The translations under genes and the position numbers were made by a program. Shown one piece after another: positions 14,026 to 21,566 of a stretch of DNA of 22,617 nucleotides. Origin of the DNA: CAIZGX01 sp964511555 (lineage in GTDB: Bacteria > Bacteroidota > Bacteroidia > Flavobacteriales_D > Sanyastnellaceae); the NCBI GenBank assembly GCA_964511555.1, contig CAZEFR010000035.1, positions 1 to 22,617 of the forward strand, given 5' to 3'. The notes under the pieces were generated by a model. The model saw only the letters and a program-made list of their open reading frames with translations. It made no database searches and was not told where the DNA came from. Position 1 is the first letter of the stretch, and the number at the start of each line of letters is the position of its first letter.

Positions 14026-17000
14026 TTATATTTGAATGACTCTTTTGCTACCTCTATGTTCGTATTTATCAAAAGCATGAATAACATAAATCCCAGGAGC
14101 TAAATTTTCGTTTTCAATTTTCAAGTGTTTTCCCGAAAATAGAATGCTCTGTACTCGCTTTCCTTGTGCATCGTAAATTTCGACTCTAGTTTGATCTTGT
14201 GTTTGGTCGAAGATAACAGTTGCCTCTGTTGAGAACGGATTTGGATAGACTGCAAAGTTCAAATCAGAGTTAGGACCGTTTATGTCATCAATGCCTACCT
14301 CTGTTGTGGTTAGTAATGCAATGGCAGAAGTATCAGAGCAATCTCCCAGAGTTACAATACATCTGAAAGGTTGGTTGTTGTTCGAATTGGTAACTGAAGC
14401 TATGGTAAGGGTATTTGAGCTACTTCCTGAATATTGTCCGAAGTCATTTAAATCTTGCCAACCGAATCCAATGTTCGTCTGCCATTGGTAGGTATCTACT
14501 CCTTGAGCCGTTTCAACAAAAAAGGAAATGCTTGTGCCCTCAGTGGCGGTCTGATTTGACGATTGGTTGGTTACTGAAGGTGTTGTGTTAACAGTTATTA
14601 AAACATTGGCGGTATTTACGCATTCATTTGAATCTGTTCCTGTCACGCTGTAGTTGCTAGTGGCCGCAGGCACAAATGCCTCTCCATTTACAACTCCGTT
14701 TGTCCACACGTATGATGAAGCTCCTTCACCGGAAAGTGTTACTGAGCTGCCGGAGCAAATGTTTGCTGCTGAAGTATTTATTGTAACATTTGGAAGAGCG
14801 TGTACGGTCATGTTTACGCCCGAAGTATTCGTGCAACCGTTGCTATCGGTGTAGGAATAGGCAATTGAATGCTGACCTGCACCGGCTGCAAGAGGTGAGA
14901 AGGCGTTGTTATTTATTCCTGCACCACTCCAGGTTCCCCCAATTGGAAGAGCTGCCAAGGCAGGTCCTGATGCATCAAGGCAGAAAACTGTTTCAGAACT
15001 GTTCGCTGTAACAGTCGGAAGCGGATTAACCACAACACTAACATTCGCAGTGTTTGAGCAGTTGGTTGTTGTGTTAGTTCCTGTTAAGGTGTAAGTGTTC
15101 GTCGCGTTGGGTTGAAAAGCCTGTCCATTCGTAACACCATTATTCCAGGTATAAACCTCAGCTGTGCCTTCTCCTGTTAGGGTGAGAGATGCACCCGCAC
15201 AAACAGCGTTCGACGAGGCCACAGCTGTAACGGTTGGAATAGGGTTAACTGTTACTAGAGTAGTTGCAGCCGATGTGCAGCCGTTGGACGATGTGGCTGT
15301 CGCAGTATATGACGTAGAGGTGTTCGGAGATACAGTTATTGATGCACCCGCGATGTTTCCTGGCATCCATGTAATTGTATTTCCTGAACTTGTTGCGGTT
15401 AAGGTTTGCGCAAGGCCAGCACAGATCGTTGAATTATCGGTGATAAAACTGACACTTGGTGATGGAGCAAAGCTTACTGAAATGTTCTGATACGCAATGC
15501 ATCCGAGAGCGTTCATTGCAGTTACTTCAAAAAAGTCAGCTGTTGCTGTAAATTCAGGAAGGGTTACACTTGGGATAAATGGCACTCCGTTAATGATGTT
15601 AGGAGAAAAATACGAGGACCATTCAACTGTTGTAAAGTTCCCTGTTGCATTTAGCGTTAAAAAATTGCCTTCGCATAGGTTGGTATTACTTGCTTGGGCG
15701 TTTATTGTTGGAGTAGTTGTTACATGTGAAATGTTGAATTCATTGTCATGCCATTCAAGGTTATTTAGGAATTTAAAATCAACTGGGAGACTTATATCAT
15801 CCGCTGTTGGAGTGCAATAAATAACAGCAAGCTTATAGGTTTCTGCAGATGGTTGAAGTACTTCTGGAGCTGCTTTGGGATAGAATATTTTTCCATTTGT
15901 TTCTTCATTACAACTGGTGAAGTTTTTTATTGAAGTCCAGGTCATGGTTTCAACATCAAGAGCTTTCGAGTACAAATTGGAAAAATTGGCGTCACTGATA
16001 TTTGCAACACTAAAATCTGTTCCATTCCATAAGTAAAAAATTTTTGTACCATCGGCATTCCGAGCGATCGATGGCTGAATACTCTCATAATATTGATCTC
16101 CAAATTGCGAGTCTGAAAATATAGATTGGAGTTGATTCATTTTACTTATCCCATAGATCTCGAATGAAATATTATTGGCATTAGTAATGGTGCTTGGTTG
16201 CACAGTAATATCGAATAGACGAAAATCCATAAATGTCAGAAGATGCGGAGCACCGTTTATATCTACTGTTAAGTCAGACTTTCCTGTTATTGAGCGTTCG
16301 AAGCCTAAACAAGGAAATTGGATTTGATTGTCAAGAGCAGGTATGAAAGGTCCCGTCCATGTTGTTCCTCCGTTTAAAGTACGGTAAAAAACGGGAACAG
16401 TTCCTTCATTTTCCGAAGTTTTAGTCATGATAGCAATCCACCCAATTTGTCCGGAAGGAGAGAACGATATGAGATAATCACTTAAAACGTAAGCACCCCA
16501 TTCATATATATACATAGGTGGAGAAATAATGTTATTTGTACTCCATTGGACGTCTTGAACATTATTATTCCATGTGCCTTTTAAAATTTGAAAATCAACA
16601 CCGTTATCATACTGTGGACTAATGTTCCAGAAAATTCCGGGTGCACCTTTAGACATAGTCGAAGGAACTCCGTTTGTAAAACCGGCCTGATTGTAGTTTT
16701 CAGTATTACCTGTTCCATTTAGCCTTCTAACACCACTCACGGCTCCGTTCCAACCTAAATTAATGTCGAAATTTGGCGCGAAGTAAGACAAATATGCGTT
16801 ATTCGGATTGGTATTTCCTGCCGGGTTGTAGATACAAGCTTGGGGATATCTCGCCGGGGTTGTGGCTCCGTTGGATGCATTGAGTACGCCCAAATCTGAT
16901 GTCCAGGAATTCCCGCCATCGGTTGAAATGTCATACCTCAATTCTCCGGAGTTCCCTCCATAAACGGCAGTATTGTTGCGGTGAATAAAGATAACAGAGT

Positions 17001-17160
17001 TCAAGTCTTTGTCTACCGCCACGCTATTAGTAGGACCAAATGAATTTGTATAGCTGTTACTTGAAGAACCGACTGTAGATGCGGTTGGACAATTTTGCGC
17101 GAAGGAAGCTCCACCGGCCAAAAGACAAAGTAAAAGGACTAGTTGTATTTTTCTTTTCAT
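14026..17160 (-). CDS. Large T9SS-exported multidomain protein
   Basis: 1044 residues. A signal peptide (MKRKIQLVLLLCLLAGGASFAQ, cut near 22) is followed by about 480 residues with Asp-box-like turns of the BNR/sialidase fold (STDGGNSWTSD, LNGGTTWTG), suggesting a beta-propeller. Then come repeated Ig/PKD-like units of about 75-80 residues, each with a Cys-x-G start (CAGLAQTLTAT, CAGASLTLTGEG, CSGSSVTLSGEG) and ending in a VNP or VNPLP linker, then an Ig-like module (QSSNQTATEGTSISFFVE...QPFRCIVT). The last ~75 residues (FAVYPNPFSTEATV ... APGIYVIHAF ... KRVIQI) are a type A sorting domain, so it is secreted through T9SS and surface-bound or released. Probably an adhesin or glycan-binding protein; no catalytic residues are claimed. 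Convergent with the membrane protein gene. Confidence 0.88.
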   Translation of the reverse strand: MKRKIQLVLLLCLLAGGASFAQNCPTASTVGSSSNSYTNSFGPTNSVAVDKDLNSVIFIHRNNTAVYGGNSGELRYDISTDGGNSWTSDLGVLNASNGATTPARYPQACIYNPAGNTNPNNAYLSYFAPNFDINLGWNGAVSGVRRLNGTGNTENYNQAGFTNGVPSTMSKGAPGIFWNISPQYDNGVDFQILKGTWNNNVQDVQWSTNNIISPPMYIYEWGAYVLSDYLISFSPSGQIGWIAIMTKTSENEGTVPVFYRTLNGGTTWTGPFIPALDNQIQFPCLGFERSITGKSDLTVDINGAPHLLTFMDFRLFDITVQPSTITNANNISFEIYGISKMNQLQSIFSDSQFGDQYYESIQPSIARNADGTKIFYLWNGTDFSVANISDANFSNLYSKALDVETMTWTSIKNFTSCNEETNGKIFYPKAAPEVLQPSAETYKLAVIYCTPTADDISLPVDFKFLNNLEWHDNEFNISHVTTTPTINAQASNTNLCEGNFLTLNATGNFTTVEWSSYFSPNIINGVPFIPSVTLPEFTATADFFEVTAMNALGCIAYQNISVSFAPSPSVSFITDNSTICAGLAQTLTATSSGNTITWMPGNIAGASITVSPNTSTSYTATATSSNGCTSAATTLVTVNPIPTVTAVASSNAVCAGASLTLTGEGTAEVYTWNNGVTNGQAFQPNATNTYTLTGTNTTTNCSNTANVSVVVNPLPTVTANSSETVFCLDASGPALAALPIGGTWSGAGINNNAFSPLAAGAGQHSIAYSYTDSNGCTNTSGVNMTVHALPNVTINTSAANICSGSSVTLSGEGASSYVWTNGVVNGEAFVPAATSNYSVTGTDSNECVNTANVLITVNTTPSVTNQSSNQTATEGTSISFFVETAQGVDTYQWQTNIGFGWQDLNDFGQYSGSSSNTLTIASVTNSNNNQPFRCIVTLGDCSDTSAIALLTTTEVGIDDINGPNSDLNFAVYPNPFSTEATVIFDQTQDQTRVEIYDAQGKRVQSILFSGKHLKIENENLAPGIYVIHAFDKYEHRGSKRVIQI

Positions 17161-17223
17161 GTGATTAGATTAATTCGATTGTACGAACAAGTTTTTTTGT
17201 AGTCAGAATTTGGAAGACCAAAG

Positions 17224-17231
17224 TACCTTTG
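17224..17231 (+). promoter_or_regulatory. -7 box (TACCTTTG) of the HTH-like regulator gene
   Basis: Exact TAnnTTTG match 41 nt before the ATG at 17273, in the 112-nt region shared with the divergent T9SS protein gene. No well-spaced -33 TTTG is seen. Confidence 0.5.
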
Positions 17232-17272
17232 CTTTGTGTTTAAAAATGATACACAATTGATACATTCGAAAA

Positions 17273-18553
17273 ATGGTTGAAGAATTAAAAAGTCAAATTG
17301 AAAAGTCATTTGGAAAGAAGATCATCTCTCGAGGAGATTGTGAGTTGCTTTCTGAGGATTTGTACAAGCGAACGGGTGTTGTCATTTCCTATAACACATT
17401 CAGAAGAATGTTCGGATTGGCCGAATACCGTCAGCCGAGGCTAACAACTTTGAACCACTTGTCGAATTATATAGGCTTTCAGTCTTATCAAGATTTTACA
17501 CAACGGTTTGCGGAAGTAGATTCATGGCCCACTTGGGAGACCTTGTATGTTACTCTTTCAACAGGGAATATGCATGAAATTATAGAGATGCTCCGATACA
17601 GACAGTTGAATAATCTTCAGTTTGCTATTTCATTTACAGCAGTAACCAGAGAATTATTGTTGCGGAATGATAGCAGGTTGCTTATTGAATTATTTAGATG
17701 TCCATACTTTCAGTTTTCGAAAATGACTTACGATGAAGTGGCGCAAATAGGAGTTTTAACCGGACTTCTCTTCCGAACGCATTCAAATAGAGTTACTGAG
17801 AGAAGATTACTAAGAGAGCCTAATTTTAGAGATTTAATTCTGAAAATTTATGTCGACTACGCCCGCTTGAATGGTAAGTATGGCGAGTGGATAGATTGGT
17901 TGTTGAAGTATAAGGGACTCGATGATGAGACGACTACTTTTATTCGTTGTATTGCTATTTGGAGGCGAGTTTTAAAGGCACAGTCATTTCTTTCAAGTGA
18001 TATACAATTGCTTCCCATGTTGAACAGCAACCAGCATCCAATTTTGTTTGGAAGAATATTTGGATTGAAGTTTTTAGCTTCTGCGAACGCGAATTCTCGG
18101 AAGTCAATCGTTCGTCAAATGAAAACGAGATTGACGAAATTTCCCGAGTTGAGAACTGAGCTTTTGCATGAGCCGGCTATACAATCTCTGGTGACTCGAA
18201 ATGAACAGTTAGTTGATTTTGTTTACGAGCATATTCAAACAATCTCTGAGATCCACCGTTGGTATCATCTTTCCCAAATGTCAATATTGAACGTTTTCCA
18301 TGTTTCAGTATTGATCTCTCAAAGTGAGTTCACACGAGCAAATTCAATTCTAGAGAATATTCCGGTTGGACATATTCGATATGGATACAGAGAGTTTATT
18401 GATCTATACATTTCATTTTTTAGATTGAAAATTGCTGAGGCGTTGGAGAAAGAAACCACCGAAGTGTTAATGGAATTTTATGAGCGTAGAAATAGAATAA
18501 GCTACGCTATTTTTACTGATGAATATTTTCAGAATTATTTTTTAAAAAAATGA
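17273..18553 (+). CDS. Bacteroidota HTH-like regulator with helical C-terminal region
   Basis: 426 residues, soluble. Residues 1-80 fit a recurrent N-terminal domain of Bacteroidota regulators: IISRGDCELLSEDLYKRTG, ISYNTFRRMFGL, then PRLTTLNHLSNYIGFQSYQDF, a compact helical unit that looks like a DNA-binding winged or HTH fold. The rest (about 95-426) is almost all helix with paired helices of about 30-40 residues, resembling TPR/HEAT-type scaffolds but without a clear consensus. The domain assignment comes from the sequence pattern; DNA binding is inference. The gene ends 29 nt before the substrate-binding lipoprotein on the same strand, so the two may be co-transcribed or functionally linked. 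Confidence 0.65.
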   Translation: MVEELKSQIEKSFGKKIISRGDCELLSEDLYKRTGVVISYNTFRRMFGLAEYRQPRLTTLNHLSNYIGFQSYQDFTQRFAEVDSWPTWETLYVTLSTGNMHEIIEMLRYRQLNNLQFAISFTAVTRELLLRNDSRLLIELFRCPYFQFSKMTYDEVAQIGVLTGLLFRTHSNRVTERRLLREPNFRDLILKIYVDYARLNGKYGEWIDWLLKYKGLDDETTTFIRCIAIWRRVLKAQSFLSSDIQLLPMLNSNQHPILFGRIFGLKFLASANANSRKSIVRQMKTRLTKFPELRTELLHEPAIQSLVTRNEQLVDFVYEHIQTISEIHRWYHLSQMSILNVFHVSVLISQSEFTRANSILENIPVGHIRYGYREFIDLYISFFRLKIAEALEKETTEVLMEFYERRNRISYAIFTDEYFQNYFLKK

Positions 18554-18556
18554 GTG

Positions 18557-18564
18557 CATCTTTG
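18557..18564 (+). promoter_or_regulatory. -7-like box (CATCTTTG) before the lipoprotein gene
   Basis: Seven of eight positions fit TAnnTTTG. It lies just after the regulator's stop and 18 nt before the ATG at 18583, so the lipoprotein gene may have its own promoter. Confidence 0.35.
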
Positions 18565-18582
18565 CCTTAATTGAAAAAGATT

Positions 18583-19812
18583 ATGAAGAAGTTATTGGTT
18601 TTGCTTTTCTGTGTTATCTCTATTGTTTCTTGTAGAAAGGATCACGACGATCACGACGATCACGACGACTACGACGATCACGAGGAATGCACAACCGTAA
18701 AAGTTGCTGCTTTAGTCTCGCAGACTGGCTCTTGGTCTAATTTGGGTATCACATCGAAAGAGGCTATCGAGATAGCAATTGAGGCTATAAATGAAGATTT
18801 TGATGAAAGAGATATTCCTTTTCAGTTTGAGTTAACCGTATTCGATACGCAGTTAAATCCTGCAATTGCAGCTCAAACGGTAGAGAACATTTCTTCAGGA
18901 GATTTCAAATTCATTATAGGTCCGCAATCAAGCGCAGAGCTGGCCGCTATTAAACCTTTGGCAGATAGTTTGGGTATCTTAGTTGTAAGTCAAGGAAGTA
19001 CCGCAAGCAGTTTGTCCATTGCGAACGATATGGTGTTCAGATATGTGCCAGGCGATCAGATTGAAGGTGCAGCCATGGCCAATACCATTCAAAGTCAGGG
19101 CAAGCAAGCGCTTGTTACTGTTGCAAGAAACGACGCGGGTAACCTTGGACTCCAAAATTCTGTTGGAAACAATTTTTCTAGTTTAGGTGGAAATGTGATT
19201 TCTGTTGGAAACTACGAAACCACCACCACCGATTTCACAACTGTTCTGGCCAATGTGAAAAGTCAAATCGTTAGTTTGAATTCGATTTACACCAGCAATC
19301 AAATAGCTGTATACCTGGCTTCTTTCGACGAGGCCATCGCGTTGTTTGAACAAGCAAGCACCGATCCGATCTTGTCTGGCGTTAGTTGGTACGGTGGAGA
19401 CGGCTTTGTGAGAAATCAAGATTTGTTGTTGAATCCGGCTGCAGCTCAGTTCGCGATTAACACAAATTTCTTCTGTCCAGACTTCGGATTGCCCAGTTCA
19501 ACAGAAAATATTTGGTCTTCAATTATTTCAGAGATCTCTGCCCTTTGCGGAATTCAATCCGATGCGTATACACTTGCGGCATATGACGCCATGTTTGTGA
19601 TTTCTCAAATGATTGAGAACGAAGATGGGATTCCAGAAAATGCAAATGATCTCAAAGCTGCATTTATGAGTGCGTCCAATGGATATTCGGGAGCAACAGG
19701 AGTTATTACATTGAACGATAACGGTGACCGAGCAAGTGGTTCATACGACTATTGGGGAGTTGAAAACGTGAACGGCGTGTTGCAATATGTTTTCGTTGGG
19801 CAGTCGGAATAA
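18583..19812 (+). CDS. Substrate-binding lipoprotein (branched-chain amino acid/LivJ-like), orphan
   Basis: 409 residues from ATG at 18583; an in-frame TTG at 18571 would add MKKI. A lipoprotein signal (MKKLLVLLFCVISIVSC) puts lipidated Cys17 directly before an unusual Asp/His run (residues 20-35, DHDDHDDHDDYDDHEE). The rest is a periplasmic-binding-protein type I fold of the Leu/Ile/Val-receptor class: KVAALVSQTGSWSNLGITSKEAIEIAI, FIIGPQSSAELAAIKPLADSLGILVVSQGSTA, then LKAAFMSASNGYSGATGVITLNDNGDR. No permease or ATPase gene is nearby, so it may be a sensor or ligand store, or use distant transporter genes. The ligand is not known. The acidic-His tail could bind divalent metal. Confidence 0.87.
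   Translation: MKKLLVLLFCVISIVSCRKDHDDHDDHDDYDDHEECTTVKVAALVSQTGSWSNLGITSKEAIEIAIEAINEDFDERDIPFQFELTVFDTQLNPAIAAQTVENISSGDFKFIIGPQSSAELAAIKPLADSLGILVVSQGSTASSLSIANDMVFRYVPGDQIEGAAMANTIQSQGKQALVTVARNDAGNLGLQNSVGNNFSSLGGNVISVGNYETTTTDFTTVLANVKSQIVSLNSIYTSNQIAVYLASFDEAIALFEQASTDPILSGVSWYGGDGFVRNQDLLLNPAAAQFAINTNFFCPDFGLPSSTENIWSSIISEISALCGIQSDAYTLAAYDAMFVISQMIENEDGIPENANDLKAAFMSASNGYSGATGVITLNDNGDRASGSYDYWGVENVNGVLQYVFVGQSE
18640..18684 (+). repeat. 9-bp tandem repeat encoding the Asp/His run
   Basis: Five 9-bp units: GATCACGAC three times (18640-18666), then GACTACGAC and GATCACGAG. In frame each encodes Asp-His-Asp or a variant, so slippage would change the length of the metal-binding-like run without a frameshift. 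Confidence 0.9.
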
Positions 19813-19820
19813 CTATTCAA

Positions 19821-19886
19821 GAATGTCTTTGACGAATGCTGCGCGAATGTTCTATGAACGAATGCCCTTCGGGCGAATGTCGTTGA
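19821..19886 (+). repeat. Short-hairpin array, CGAATG type, locus 5
   Basis: GAATG, then TC-TTT-GA, GC-TGC-GC, TTC-TAT-GAA, CCC-TTC-GGG and TC-GTT-GA with CGAATG spacers. It fills the space between the convergent lipoprotein and Pycsar-effector-like genes, starting 8 nt after one stop and ending 10 nt before the other. Confidence 0.85.
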
Positions 19887-19896
19887 CTATTTATAT

Positions 19897-20424
19897 TTAA
19901 AATTTATCCAATCCGATTTGAATGGTGAAAAGCACAAGGCTTAAGATCATTCCTCCGATAAAGATGGCAGAGCTTATTTTTAAGAAGGGGTATTTACGCG
20001 TAGAAAGGACTTTTCCAATTTGGTAGATGTCGCGAATCATGGCTTCTTGAACTTCTTCTTTGGTCTCCATGATCTGTTTCATTCTGCTATCATATTCTTC
20101 AGGACTATATGCAGTGAAATGCATGAAAAATAGAGGGTTGAAATTTTTCGAGTCGAAGGAAGGACGTTGTTTTGGTAACGACAACGGCGCTACAACCATA
20201 ACGGCAGTAATAATACATAAAACGGAAGTGGCTAATAATGCCCAAACTCCCCAATATTGAGCGGCTGTTTCAATGCGAGCCAAGGTTATTGAGAAAATAA
20301 TGCAATTGCTAGCAATAATGATGTTCGCTTTTTGATCTGCAAATGAACTTAACTGAACATGGTGCTGCTGCGTTGTTCGCAACATGTACATCCAGTTCGT
20401 GTTTTCGTGATTCTCGTTACTCAT
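19897..20424 (-). CDS. Pycsar-effector-like membrane protein (DUF5706/PycTM type)
   Basis: 175 residues. The N-terminal half has HHVQLSSFADQKANIIIASNCIIFS (20-44), the typical start of the DUF5706 membrane domain, followed by membrane helices at about 33-51, 58-80 and 148-170. The middle (NPLFFMHFTAYSPEEYDSRM, IRDIYQIGKVLSTRKYPFLKIS) fits the C-terminal half of Bacteroidota HD-DUF5706 proteins, but the HD domain is absent. In Pycsar anti-phage systems, PycTM proteins of this type disrupt the membrane after binding a cyclic pyrimidine nucleotide. No nucleotide cyclase gene is nearby, so a defence role is open; it may be an orphan or housekeeping member. Confidence 0.72.
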   Translation of the reverse strand: MSNENHENTNWMYMLRTTQQHHVQLSSFADQKANIIIASNCIIFSITLARIETAAQYWGVWALLATSVLCIITAVMVVAPLSLPKQRPSFDSKNFNPLFFMHFTAYSPEEYDSRMKQIMETKEEVQEAMIRDIYQIGKVLSTRKYPFLKISSAIFIGGMILSLVLFTIQIGLDKF

Positions 20425-20429
20425 GGCCG

Positions 20430-20437
20430 CGAATATA
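20430..20437 (-). promoter_or_regulatory. -7-like box (TATATTCG), 5 nt before ATG
   Basis: One mismatch to TAnnTTTG on the minus strand, 5 nt before the ATG of the Pycsar-effector-like gene. It suggests a very short leader. Confidence 0.35.
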
Positions 20438-20464
20438 ACTTTTCAAAGTGAACTTAATGTTAAC

Positions 20465-20492
20465 AACGAAGTTCCAATTACGAAGTAGGAAC
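20465..20492 (+). repeat. GGAAT/TTCC-type hairpins, single element
   Basis: AAC-GAA-GTT (20465-20473) overlaps a nested palindrome GTTCC, AAT, TAC-GAA-GTA, GGAAC (20471-20492). Same unit as in loci 1 and 2; here it stands before the CGAATG array. Confidence 0.7.
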
Positions 20493-20516
20493 AATCACAA
20501 GGTAAGAGAGGGGGAA

Positions 20517-20570
20517 GAATGCCCTGCGGGCGAATGTGTAACCACGAATGCCTGCGGCGAATGTCTTCGA
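20517..20570 (+). repeat. Short-hairpin array, CGAATG type, locus 6
   Basis: GAATG, then CCC-TGC-GGG, GTG-TAAC-CAC (4-nt loop), CC-TGC-GG and TC-TTC-GA with CGAATG spacers, ending CTGTTA. A purine-rich leader precedes it, as at locus 3. Confidence 0.85.
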
Positions 20571-20593
20571 CTGTTAATCAAAAAAAACACTAG

Positions 20594-20735
20594 TTCCAAT
20601 TACATAGTAGGAATAAAACCTCCGGTTTTCCAATTACATAGTAGGAATAAAACCTCCGGTTTTCCCATTACGTAGTAGGAATAAAACCTCCGGTTTTCCC
20701 ATTACGAAGTAGGAATAAAATCTTCGATTTTCCCC
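20594..20735 (+). repeat. Exact 34-bp tandem repeat of the GGAAT/TTCC type, running into the MBL gene
   Basis: Four units at a constant 34-bp period (starts 20599, 20633, 20667, 20701). Each holds a TAC-N3-GTA hairpin (loops ATA, ATA, GTA, GAA) and an AAAACC-TCC-GGTTTT hairpin; the fourth has AAAATC-TTC-GATTTT, changed on both sides so the stem still pairs. The fourth unit overlaps the 3' end of the MBL-fold gene and supplies its last codons and stop. Confidence 0.92.
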
Positions 20736-21562
20736 GTTTCTTTTACACGAACGCCTTTTTCCGTATGCTGCAACGTGCAACATTCATTCACGCTGTCGTG
20801 TTCGAAGAAGAGCACGTAGCCCTTGTCGGCAGCGGTGTTGAGGAAGAGCTCTTTTTCAGCCATGGTTAGAAGCGGACGGGTGTCGTAGCCCATGACGTAG
20901 GGAAGTGGAATGTGTCCGACAGACGGCAAAAGATCGGCCATGAAGGCCACTGTTTTTCCCATGTAAGAAATATGCGGAATCATCATGCTTTCGGTGTGTC
21001 CGTCTACAAATAACACATCGAATCCAAGCGGAGTAGGCGATACATTGTTCACACGTTCAATGAAATTTAATTGTCCGCTTTCTTGAAGAGGCAAAATATT
21101 TTCTGAAAGGAAACTGGCTTTCTCACGCGGATTAGGCTCTGTTGCCCACTTCCAGTGATTTTCGTTGCTCCAGAATTTTGCATTTGGAAAGGCCGGCTGA
21201 AAATGTTCGCGGGTAGCATTGTACTCAATGCTTCCGCCGCAATGGTCGAAATGCAAATGCGTAAGCAGCACATCGGTAATGTCGTTTCTATGAAACCCTT
21301 TCAGGGCAAGCGATTGGTCAATGGTGAGAGTGTCTTGCAGATGATAGTGCGAAAAGAATTTTTCACTTTGTTTACTGCCTATGCCGGTGTCTATGAGGGT
21401 AAGACGATCGCCGTCTTCCACCAACAAACAACGCATGGCCCAGGTGCAAAGGTTCAGCTCGTCGGCCGGATTGGTCTTTTGCCACAGCTGTTTCGGAACT
21501 ACGCCGAACATGGCACCGCCGTCTAATTTGAAAAATCCAGTGTCTATAACATGTAGTTTCAT
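20702..21562 (-). CDS. MBL-fold metallo-hydrolase
   Basis: 286 residues, no signal peptide, cytoplasmic. It has the metallo-beta-lactamase fold with THLHFDHCGG giving His102, His104, Asp106 and His107, plus His189 (VDGHTESM), Asp210 (FMADLLPS) and His255 (FFEHD), enough for a two-metal hydrolase site. LIDTGIGSKQSE near 57 is typical of the lactonase/glyoxalase-like branch; the substrate is unknown. The last nine residues KIEDFIPTS and the stop codon are encoded by the last unit of a 34-bp repeat, so the original C-terminus has probably been replaced or extended. It is divergent from purB, 63 nt apart, with a -7 box 4 nt from the ATG. Confidence 0.92.
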   Translation of the reverse strand: MKLHVIDTGFFKLDGGAMFGVVPKQLWQKTNPADELNLCTWAMRCLLVEDGDRLTLIDTGIGSKQSEKFFSHYHLQDTLTIDQSLALKGFHRNDITDVLLTHLHFDHCGGSIEYNATREHFQPAFPNAKFWSNENHWKWATEPNPREKASFLSENILPLQESGQLNFIERVNNVSPTPLGFDVLFVDGHTESMMIPHISYMGKTVAFMADLLPSVGHIPLPYVMGYDTRPLLTMAEKELFLNTAADKGYVLFFEHDSVNECCTLQHTEKGVRVKETGKIEDFIPTS

Positions 21563-21566
21563 GGTG

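Noticed and set aside
20448..20675. 75-codon open frame on plus
   Set aside because: It runs through the hairpin arrays; its sequence is a translation of repeats, with no protein-like composition.
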